Below, piece after piece: positions 1 through 5,126 of a stretch of 11,768 bases of DNA. The notes under the pieces are model-generated. The model saw nothing but the letters and a program-made list of their open reading frames with translations. It did no database searches and was not told the origin of the DNA. Source of the stretch: Candidatus Bathyarchaeota archaeon. Lineage in GTDB: Archaea; Thermoproteota; Bathyarchaeia; TCS64. The stretch's first letter is position 1; the number at the start of each line of letters is the position of its first letter. The translations under genes and the position numbers were made by a program. The stretch spans positions 1 to 11,768 of the forward strand of contig JAUYEB010000012.1 in NCBI GenBank assembly GCA_030691555.1. Reading direction: 5' to 3'.

Positions 1-315
1 GTCCTTGTACGCCTTTACTAGCTTCTCTTGGTGCTCCACGAGCTCCTTTAGGTCGGGTTTGTAGGTCATGCGCCATGCCGCGAGTCTCGCCTCGTGAGGC
101 GGCCAAGGCGTCTTCTTGCCAACGTTCAGGAACTCCTTCCCGGGGCGGTGTACGAGTACGGTGCGGAGCTTCCCGATGCTGGAGTTGGCCTTCCACTTGC
201 TGCCCCAGTATTGGGGCATCATCTCCTCGAACTCGGAGAGCACCTGCGGGTGGAGGCGCGTGTATATGTCCTTGAGCTCCTCCTCGGCGTTCATCTTCTT
301 CTTCGGTTCGGGCAT
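1..315 (-). CDS. Arginine deiminase / amidinotransferase-fold protein, N-terminal part (runs off the left edge)
   Basis: The first 105 residues of a larger protein read without a stop from ATG at 315 to the window edge. Residues 49-62 (KLRTVLVHRPGKEF) match the first beta strand and arginine motif of the guanidino-modifying superfamily (arginine deiminase, dimethylargininase, amidinotransferases). Residues 88-105 form the helix that normally follows, with the pattern DLKELVEHQEKLV. The His/Asp/Cys catalytic residues lie in the missing part, so deiminase, dimethylaminohydrolase and amidinotransferase cannot be separated. Residues 1-40 are a charged N-terminal extension. A TTTTAAA box lies 29 nt upstream, which fits a very short or absent leader and supports this start. 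A small winged-helix regulator lies just upstream on the same strand. Fold assignment is fairly sure; the exact enzyme is unknown. Confidence 0.75.
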   Translation of the reverse strand, partial: MPEPKKKMNAEEELKDIYTRLHPQVLSEFEEMMPQYWGSKWKANSSIGKLRTVLVHRPGKEFLNVGKKTPWPPHEARLAAWRMTYKPDLKELVEHQEKLVKAYKD

Positions 316-343
316 TTCAATCGGATAGATGTGCCGAGTAGGG

Positions 344-350
344 TTTAAAA
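344..350 (-). promoter_or_regulatory. TATA box of the amidinotransferase-fold gene
   Basis: TTTTAAA on the minus strand lies 29 nt before ATG 315. It overlaps the TAA stop codon (345-347) of the upstream regulator gene, so the promoter would be embedded in the end of the preceding reading frame. Call based on position and sequence only. Confidence 0.5.
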
Positions 351-713
351 CACCTGCCCCGGGGGGCGGTCGCGCCGGGTGGGGCAGAGGGGGGCGCACC
401 TGTAGGCGGGGTCCTCCACCACACTGAGGACGTTCCTCCCCAGCGGGGTCAGCTCGGCCTCGTCAGGCTCCGAAAGGGTGCCGTAGCGGATGAGCCTGAG
501 CTCCCGTAGTATCTTGGCGTTGAGCTTCAGCGTGGAGAGGGGGACTCCGCGGGTGTCGCTTATCCTCTGTAGGATGCGGGAAACCCTCTCCCCCCTGCCG
601 CCGATGTTGCTCAGAATCAGGACCTGGTTATCGTTCAGGGCTCTTAGTAGAAGCCGCCTGAGGTCTCCCTCGTCGGCTTCTAGTGATCGAATTGGTGGGA
701 CATTGTTCACCAC
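345..713 (-). CDS. Small winged-helix DNA-binding protein
   Basis: A 122-residue protein with GTG start. No specific family is recognised, but the layout suits an archaeal winged-helix regulator: a helix at about 18-36, a second at 43-54, a likely recognition helix at 58-72 (STLKLNAKILRELRLIRY), then a short wing and final helix at 80-100 that includes ELTPLGRNVL, a typical wing-to-helix ending. The tail contains C106-x3-C110 and several Arg and Pro residues. Start 713 was chosen because a CTTTAAAA box ends 26 nt upstream, giving a leaderless message; GTG 710 is the next codon and equally possible. A TGTTC-N7-GAACA palindrome (704-720) covers the start, suggesting autorepression. It is divergent from the VIT fusion gene and upstream of the amidinotransferase-fold gene, either of which could be its target. 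Confidence 0.75.
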   Translation of the reverse strand: MVNNVPPIRSLEADEGDLRRLLLRALNDNQVLILSNIGGRGERVSRILQRISDTRGVPLSTLKLNAKILRELRLIRYGTLSEPDEAELTPLGRNVLSVVEDPAYRCAPLCPTRRDRPPGQVF

Positions 714-720
714 TCGAACA
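704..720. promoter_or_regulatory. 17-bp palindrome, candidate operator
   Basis: TGTTC ACCACTC GAACA is a perfect 5-bp inverted repeat with a 7-nt spacer. It covers the predicted transcription start and GTG start of the winged-helix gene. That position is typical for a repressor site acting on a leaderless promoter. No second copy was found in the window. Confidence 0.4.
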
Positions 721-738
721 CTAGCAGAGGGGCTTCGA

Positions 739-746
739 TTTTAAAG
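739..746 (-). promoter_or_regulatory. TATA box of the winged-helix regulator
   Basis: CTTTAAAA on the minus strand ends 26 nt before GTG 713, the usual archaeal TATA-to-start distance for a leaderless transcript. The TTTAAA core is nearly symmetrical, so it could also fire rightwards and give a leader of about 125 nt before the VIT fusion gene. Confidence 0.55.
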
Positions 747-894
747 GCTTGCGGTGTAGGTGCTGTTGCCAACTTGCGTGGCTGTAGATAACGATTTTTT
801 TTCTTGGCGCCTCTGGGGGGAAGCGTTTTTTTACACACGGGTTGTTAGTAGGTTGCCGCGGCCACCCAGTCGTGGGGTATGCGAGTGTATAGAT
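747..894. other. Divergent intergenic region with two oligo-T tracts
   Basis: This lies between the winged-helix regulator (minus) and the VIT fusion gene (plus). It holds a T8 tract at 795-802 and a T7 tract at 826-832 on the plus strand, separated by a GC-rich stretch with GGCGCC. Oligo-T runs are archaeal termination signals, yet no plus-strand gene precedes them. They could attenuate a leader transcript or be bent DNA for regulator binding. An open frame continues upstream to GTG 760, but its composition is unlike coding sequence nearby, so the region is treated as mainly non-coding. Confidence 0.4.
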
Positions 895-1740
895 TTGTCG
901 TTCGAGATCCAGGAACTCCCCGATGTCGTTAAGATCGTGACGCTTCTCGAGCTTCAGGATAAAAAGAGGGCGTCGAAGAGGCATCTGCGGGAGAGGCTCG
1001 ACCGCATCTGCGGGCGCGACATGTGCGTCGACGCCTCGGAGTTCGAGGAGGCGTTGGCGGAGATGGTGGCGGAGGGCCTCGTCACCGTCGACGAGGGGGG
1101 GATGGTCGAGCTGACGAGCAGCGGCGTGCTCCTGAGCGGGGAGTGGGAGAACCTCTTCGTAGGCGAGGAGCCGATCCTAGAGATCGTGACGGGGCTCACT
1201 GACGGGAGCATCACGGGCCTCGTCGTCATACTCAGCAGCTACCTGACGAACCTGGACACCCCCCACACGATATTCGCGACGCTGCTGACGCTTGCGAGCG
1301 TCTCCCTGACTAACTTCAGCAGCTTCTTCCTCGGAGGGAAGACGGAGGACCTCAGCGACATGATCAGCCTCCAGAGGATCATAAACTTCAGCCTCGACGA
1401 CATCCCCGACAAGGATAAGCGGGAGAAGAGCCTCCGCCTCGTGTCCCGACTCTTCAAGATGTTCAGGAAGGACCTCAACAGGTCGAACATGAAGGCCGCC
1501 CTCGTTAGCGGGGTGACCACGTTCCTCGCTGGCATCATACCCATCTCCCTGTACCTCTATCTCCCCAGCCCCCTCGACATCCTGGTCTCGCTGGGCTTCG
1601 TGGCGGTCATAGTGGGCGTCTTCCTCGTCCGATACAGGTCGAGGAAGACCAGGGTGAACTGGAAGATCACCCTGGCGGAGACGGTCGACATACTGATACT
1701 CGCCGTGGTGGCGAGCCTGCTGCTCGGCCAACGGATTTAG
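895..1740 (+). CDS. VIT1/CCC1-like membrane protein with N-terminal winged-helix-like domain
   Basis: A 281-residue protein if read from TTG 895. Residues 5-80 resemble a winged helix, with helices around 10-22, 28-38 and 49-62 and a two-strand wing before SGVLL. Residues 97-281 match the vacuolar iron transporter (VIT1/CCC1) family: VTGLTDGSITGL before and in TM1 (about 104-118), TM2 (123-146), a charged cytoplasmic insert (about 150-200), TM3 starting KAALVSGVTTFLAGIIP (201-223), TM4 (227-245) and TM5 (262-278). Family members move Fe2+ or Mn2+ out of the cytoplasm. Here the TM1 Asp is kept, but TM2 lacks the usual Met and Gly-Glu-Tyr, so transport is uncertain. The fusion suggests a membrane-tethered metal sensor or a self-regulated transporter (inference). 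The start is uncertain: the frame stays open to GTG 760, and GTG 937 would cut into the first helix. Confidence 0.75.
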   Translation: MSFEIQELPDVVKIVTLLELQDKKRASKRHLRERLDRICGRDMCVDASEFEEALAEMVAEGLVTVDEGGMVELTSSGVLLSGEWENLFVGEEPILEIVTGLTDGSITGLVVILSSYLTNLDTPHTIFATLLTLASVSLTNFSSFFLGGKTEDLSDMISLQRIINFSLDDIPDKDKREKSLRLVSRLFKMFRKDLNRSNMKAALVSGVTTFLAGIIPISLYLYLPSPLDILVSLGFVAVIVGVFLVRYRSRKTRVNWKITLAETVDILILAVVASLLLGQRI

Positions 1741-1781
1741 CGGTCGTCTTCGCGCTATCGCACTCGTGATCTGTTGATAGA

Positions 1782-1789
1782 TTTATGTA
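1782..1789 (+). promoter_or_regulatory. Candidate TATA box of the Lys/Glu-rich mini-protein
   Basis: TTTATGTA lies 34 nt before ATG 1824. This predicts a transcription start near 1811 and a leader of about 12 nt that carries a GAGG motif at 1812-1815. Confidence 0.4.
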
Positions 1790-1823
1790 TCATTAGCTGC
1801 AACTAATCTGTGAGGCTATTGTT

Positions 1824-1916
1824 ATGGGTATGCACACCGCGAAGAGCAAACCGATGACCAAGAAGGAGAGAGAGGAGAAGAGGAAGAAGAAGAAGGAGAA
1901 AGAAGCGAAGAAGTGA
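1824..1916 (+). CDS. 30-aa Lys/Glu-rich mini-protein
   Basis: A 30-residue frame that begins MGMHTAKSKPMTKKERE and continues as an almost uninterrupted run of Lys, Glu and Arg to a TGA at 1914. It probably forms one highly charged helix, and its net charge is strongly positive. Support for translation: GAGG at 1812-1815 lies 8 nt before the ATG, a TATA-like box lies at 1782-1789, and the gene sits alone between two plus-strand genes with its own intergenic space. ATG 1830 is an alternative start. Function is unknown; a nucleic-acid-binding or ribosome-associated role is only a guess from charge. The low complexity means a chance open frame in purine-rich DNA cannot be excluded. Confidence 0.55.
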   Translation: MGMHTAKSKPMTKKEREEKRKKKKEKEAKK

Positions 1917-1966
1917 ATCCTTTCTCCTAGTAGAAAACCGGGGGCCATGGTCGTCGTGCCTCCACG

Positions 1967-1974
1967 CTTTTAAC
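1967..1974 (+). promoter_or_regulatory. TATA box of the amidohydrolase gene
   Basis: CTTTTAAC ends 22 nt before ATG 1997. The spacing predicts transcription starting at about 1995. This favours ATG 1997 over the in-frame ATG at 1979, which would lie upstream of the transcript. Confidence 0.6.
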
Positions 1975-1996
1975 TCCAATGCAACACTCATCCCCC

Positions 1997-3454
1997 ATGT
2001 CTCTGGGAATCAGGGGTAGGTTCGTCATCGGCTTCGACGGCGTCGAGCACAGGATCATCCGCGACGGCGTGGTCGTCGTCGAGGGTAAGCGGATCAAGTA
2101 TGTGGGCAAGTCCTACGATGGGAAGGTCGACCGTTGGATCGACGCCCCGACAGGGCTCGTGATACCGGGCCTCATAAACACCCACATACACGCAGCCACC
2201 GCGCCGAAGGACAAGGGGTTCATCGACGACACTGGCGCCCGCCACTTCTACATGAGCAGCCTCGGCGAGAACCTCACAGCCCTCGGGCAGGCCATGAGGG
2301 GACCAGACTATGAGGTCTTCGCCAAGTTCAGCCTCGCGGAGTGCCTCAAGAGCGGGAACACCACAATCGTCGAGATCAGCATGGTGCCCAACTTGGGCGC
2401 CGAGAATGCGGTCAAGGTCATAGATGAGCTAGGCATCAGGGCGACCGAGAGCCCCATCGTGGCGGACGGTGTCTGGGACCGGAGCCAGGCCGCCGACCTC
2501 AGGACCAAGTGGCTCGGCCTCGAAGTGGGGCTGAAGAAGCTCGACGAGGCGGAGAGGTTCGCCAAGACCTACGCCGGCGCCTGCGGGGGGCGACTCATCC
2601 CCGCCATCTACGGGGACACCGTCGACAAGTGCAGCGCCGACCTGCAGAGGGCGATCCGCATTAAAGCCAACGAATTGAAGACACCCGTCACCATCCACGC
2701 CGGGCAGTGGTTGGTCGAGTTCAACAACATGATCAGGATGTACCGCAGGACGCCCATCGAGTTCCTGAGCGACACGGGGTTACTCGGTCCCGACCTCATC
2801 GTCGGCCACGGCTGGGCGATAACCGGCCACCCGCTTGTCAGCTACCCGCCCGTGGACGGCGGCGACCTCGCCATACTCGCCGAGAGCGGAGCCACGGTGA
2901 GCCACGACCCACTCGTCTTCGTCAAGCGTGGCAACAAGATGCACAGCCACACCGCCTACCTCAAGGCGGGGGTCAACGTCAGCATAGGCACCGACACGGT
3001 CCCCCAGGACATGCTCAACGAGATGAGGATGGCGAGCTACACCTCGAAGCTGGCGGACTGGGACTGCCACAGCGGGGCGAGCGGGGACATCTTCAACAGC
3101 GCCACCCTCGGCGGCGCCAGGGGGCTGGGGAGGAGCGACCTGGGCCGCCTCGCACCCGGGGCGCTAGCCGACATCGCCGTCGTCGACATGGAGACCTTCA
3201 ACGGCGTCCCCTACCGCGACCCCGTAAAGAACCTGATAAACAGCAGCCAGCGCGCCGACGTCAAATGGGTGATCGTGGACGGAAAAGTTGTGGTCGAGGA
3301 CGGCAAGCTCACCACGATCGACGAGAAGAGGCTGCTCAGGGACGTCCAGGAGGCGGGGGAGGACATCTGGGCACGGATACCCGAGCACCACTACCTCAAG
3401 CAGACGGCTGACGAGGTCTCCCCACTCAGCTTCAAGCTCTGGGAGGAAGGGTAG
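1997..3454 (+). CDS. Amidohydrolase of the Atz/Trz (chlorohydrolase / deaminase) family
   Basis: A 485-residue cytoplasmic metal-dependent hydrolase. Residues 1-58 form the split beta-sandwich start (RIIRDGVVVVEGKRIKYVG), followed by the barrel with GLINTHIH. All expected metal ligands are visible: H63 and H65 (HxH), H234 (TIHAG), H271 (VGHGW) and D333 (GTDT). The C-terminal half of the sandwich follows (GALADIAVVD and KWVIVDGKVVVEDGKL). Relatives deaminate or dechlorinate heterocycles, for example methylthioadenosine/S-adenosylhomocysteine deaminase, guanine deaminase and triazine hydrolases. No motif here fixes the substrate. Residues 435-485 are a longer C-terminal tail than is usual. The gene appears monocistronic with its own TATA box and a hairpin at its stop codon. 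Family is sure; substrate is unknown. Confidence 0.93.
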   Translation: MSLGIRGRFVIGFDGVEHRIIRDGVVVVEGKRIKYVGKSYDGKVDRWIDAPTGLVIPGLINTHIHAATAPKDKGFIDDTGARHFYMSSLGENLTALGQAMRGPDYEVFAKFSLAECLKSGNTTIVEISMVPNLGAENAVKVIDELGIRATESPIVADGVWDRSQAADLRTKWLGLEVGLKKLDEAERFAKTYAGACGGRLIPAIYGDTVDKCSADLQRAIRIKANELKTPVTIHAGQWLVEFNNMIRMYRRTPIEFLSDTGLLGPDLIVGHGWAITGHPLVSYPPVDGGDLAILAESGATVSHDPLVFVKRGNKMHSHTAYLKAGVNVSIGTDTVPQDMLNEMRMASYTSKLADWDCHSGASGDIFNSATLGGARGLGRSDLGRLAPGALADIAVVDMETFNGVPYRDPVKNLINSSQRADVKWVIVDGKVVVEDGKLTTIDEKRLLRDVQEAGEDIWARIPEHHYLKQTADEVSPLSFKLWEEG

Positions 3455-3473
3455 GGAGTCACTTAGACTCCCT
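3453..3473. terminator. Hairpin overlapping the amidohydrolase stop codon
   Basis: AGGGAGTC and GACTCCCT form a perfect 8-bp stem with a 5-nt loop (ACTTA). It begins inside the TAG stop of the amidohydrolase. No T tract follows, so it is not a standard intrinsic terminator; it may protect the mRNA 3' end. It also covers the last codons of the possible antisense gene at 3459-3560. Confidence 0.4.
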
Positions 3474-3560
3474 GAACGCCTCGTTACCCGTGAGGAACAC
3501 CGTCTCACCCGGCTTATCCAAGGTGACTGGGTGGCTCGGGCAGCCTAACCACTGAACCAT
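3459..3560 (-). CDS. Possible 33-aa protein, antisense between two plus-strand genes
   Basis: An ATG-to-TGA frame of 33 residues that starts MVQWLGCPSHPVTLDKPGE and ends in NEAFRESK. It almost fills the 135-nt gap between the amidohydrolase and the aldo/keto reductase. Its composition is protein-like (balanced, one Cys, two Pro-containing turns, a charged C-terminus) and its third codon positions are mostly G/C like the neighbours. An ATATTTG box lies 25-31 nt upstream, inside the reductase start region. No family is recognised. It could be a real small protein, the tail of a decayed gene, or chance. Conservation in relatives would decide. Confidence 0.35.
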   Translation of the reverse strand: MVQWLGCPSHPVTLDKPGETVFLTGNEAFRESK

Positions 3561-3567
3561 TTATTAA
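3560..3567 (+). promoter_or_regulatory. TATA box of the aldo/keto reductase gene
   Basis: TTTATTAA ends 22 nt before ATG 3590, which implies a leaderless transcript and supports this start codon. It directly adjoins the ATG of the possible antisense frame at 3560, sharing one base pair. Confidence 0.6.
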
Positions 3568-3589
3568 TCCAAATACCTCACCCTCAAAT

Positions 3590-4636
3590 ATGGTTCTCAA
3601 GAGGAGGAGGCTCGGGAAGACCGGCCTCAGCGTCACCGAGATCGGCTTCGGCGGGATACCCATACAGAGGGTCTCCGAGGAGGAGGCCATCAGGGTCGTA
3701 AAGCGTTGCCACGAGCTGGGCATCAACTACTACGACACCGCCCGAGGCTACACGACGAGCGAGGAGCGCATAGGCAAGGCCCTCGAGGGCGTCAGGGAGG
3801 ACGTATACGTTGCCACGAAGAGCCACGCCAAGACGGCGAAGGAGCTGCGCGAGAACCTAGAGACCAGCCTCAGGAACCTCCGCACCGACTACCTCGACCT
3901 CTACCAGCTCCACAACGTGACGGGGGAGGGGTGGAAGACCCTCAACGCCCCCGGCGGGGCCTTCGAGGAGATTCTGAAGATCAAGGATGAGGGCATCGCC
4001 CGCCACATAGGCGTGACGAGCCACAGCCCCACATTCCTCACCCAGATAGTCGGAGGGGGCAGCCCATTCGAGACCGTCATGGTCGGGTACAACTACATAG
4101 CCCTAGAGCCCTCCAAGGAGCTGCTACCCGCCTGCAATAAGATGGATGTTGGCACCATCATAATGAAGCCCTTCGGCGGAGGCGCGTTCACGAACGCGAG
4201 CACCGCGCTGAAGTTCGTCCTCGCCGACGAGAACGCAAACCTCACCATCCCCGGGATGCAGAGCGTCGCCGAGGTCGAGGAGAACGTCGCCGTCTGCGGC
4301 GGCAGCCTCACCCTGTCGAAGGACGAGCTCGACTCGATCGAGATGGACCGCGCCGCCCTCGGCGACGAGTTCTGCGCCGCCTGCGAATACTGCCAGCCAT
4401 GCCCCGTGGGCATCCCCATCAGCTTCGTCCTACGCACCGAGATGAGCACCCTCAGGCGCATGGGGTGGACCGAGGGCACAATAAAGCAGACCAGGGAGAC
4501 CGCGCCGAAGGTGGCGGCCTGCCTCGACTGCGGCGCCTGCGAGACGCGGTGCCCCTACCAGCTCCCCATCAGGAAGCTGCTCCCCGAGAAGATGGACGCC
4601 CTCCTCAAGCGCCTAGAGGAGCGGAGCATACCCTAG
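3590..4636 (+). CDS. Aldo/keto reductase with two C-terminal Fe-S cluster motifs
   Basis: A 348-residue cytoplasmic oxidoreductase. Residues 1-250 are an NAD(P)H-type TIM barrel with the aldo/keto reductase tetrad visible: D49 and Y54 in YYDTARGY, K77 in VATKS, and H108 in LYQLHNV. The C-terminal 90 residues carry two four-cysteine motifs: C262-x2-C265-x2-C268-x2-C271-P and C311-x2-C314-x2-C317-x3-C321-P. The second is ferredoxin-like for a [4Fe-4S] cluster. This architecture is widespread in anaerobic archaea and bacteria, where it is annotated as an aldo/keto reductase with a 4Fe-4S domain; the physiological substrate is usually unknown. The clusters suggest electrons come from or go to ferredoxin in an anaerobic cell (inference). 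It has its own promoter and is not coupled to its neighbours. Confidence 0.93.
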   Translation: MVLKRRRLGKTGLSVTEIGFGGIPIQRVSEEEAIRVVKRCHELGINYYDTARGYTTSEERIGKALEGVREDVYVATKSHAKTAKELRENLETSLRNLRTDYLDLYQLHNVTGEGWKTLNAPGGAFEEILKIKDEGIARHIGVTSHSPTFLTQIVGGGSPFETVMVGYNYIALEPSKELLPACNKMDVGTIIMKPFGGGAFTNASTALKFVLADENANLTIPGMQSVAEVEENVAVCGGSLTLSKDELDSIEMDRAALGDEFCAACEYCQPCPVGIPISFVLRTEMSTLRRMGWTEGTIKQTRETAPKVAACLDCGACETRCPYQLPIRKLLPEKMDALLKRLEERSIP

Positions 4637-4681
4637 ACAACAGCCTTTTCTACGTTCCCGCCCACTATCAACGAGCTTGTA

Positions 4682-5080
4682 ATGTCAGCCAAAGAGCATC
4701 AGGAGAAGATGATCGAGGAGCTGAAGGCGATCAAGGAGCTGCTCACGCCGAAGACAGTAGCCGCGCCCCCTCCGCCCGCGAAGAAGACGTTCTCGCAGGA
4801 GTTCATGGACTTCCTGAACAAGTACGGCGTCATAGGGCTCGCCGTGGCGTTCATCATAGGAGGTGCCGCGGGTAGACTCGTGACGGCGCTCGTAAACGAC
4901 CTGTTGATGCCGATCATCGCCGTTATAACCCCCAACGGAGAGTGGAGAACCGCCGTGACGCTGGTTGGGCCCATAAAGTTCCTCTTCGGCGACTTCTTGG
5001 GTACGCTCGTGGACTTCGTCATCATAGCCCTCATAATCTTCCTGGTGATGAAGCAGATCTCGAAGACCGGCCTCAAGTAG
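4682..5080 (+). CDS. mscL: Large-conductance mechanosensitive channel MscL
   Basis: A 132-residue membrane protein. Residues 37-47 (FSQEFMDFLNK) and TM1 at 48-70 (GVIGLAVAFIIGGAAGRLVTALVNDLLMP) are the MscL pore signature. A short loop at 82-100 precedes TM2 at about 104-124. MscL is a homopentameric inner-membrane pore that opens under membrane tension and releases solutes during osmotic downshock. Residues 1-36 are an extra N-terminal segment: a charged, heptad-like helix (about 4-21), then a Pro/Ala linker (PPPPA). The protein ends ten residues after TM2, so the usual C-terminal cytoplasmic helix bundle is missing. A weak TTTTCTAC box 30 nt upstream may drive it. Family assignment is firm. 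Confidence 0.93.
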   Translation: MSAKEHQEKMIEELKAIKELLTPKTVAAPPPPAKKTFSQEFMDFLNKYGVIGLAVAFIIGGAAGRLVTALVNDLLMPIIAVITPNGEWRTAVTLVGPIKFLFGDFLGTLVDFVIIALIIFLVMKQISKTGLK

Positions 5081-5086
5081 ATATAG

Positions 5087-5118
5087 GGAAAGTGGTAAAA
5101 CCACCTTCCGCCCCCTTT
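5087..5118 (+). terminator. Hairpin and T tract after mscL
   Basis: GGAAAGTGG and CCACCTTCC form a 9-bp stem with one mismatch and a TAAAA loop, followed by CCCCC and TTTT. It lies just after mscL and before the M20 peptidase, so it may end the mscL transcript. The TAAAA loop lies 27 nt before ATG 5127 and could instead, or also, act as the TATA element of the next gene. Confidence 0.4.
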
Positions 5119-5126
5119 TCACCCGT

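Noticed and set aside
760..894. Upstream extension of the VIT fusion protein to GTG 760
   Set aside because: The added 45 residues cross two oligo-T tracts, have irregular composition and lie outside the domain; a start near 895 is more likely, although not proven.
721..984. A minus-strand open frame of 87 codons across the divergent region
   Set aside because: It overlaps the start of the VIT fusion gene, contains the promoter of the winged-helix gene and its residues resemble no protein; treated as chance.
1177..1731. Long antisense open frames opposite the main genes, here and elsewhere in the window
   Set aside because: They are common in high-GC DNA, have biased residue content (Arg, Pro, Gly, Ala) and lie opposite well-recognised proteins.
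1979..1996. Upstream ATG 1979 as start of the amidohydrolase
   Set aside because: The TATA box at 1967-1974 predicts transcription beginning at about 1995, downstream of this codon, which fits ATG 1997.
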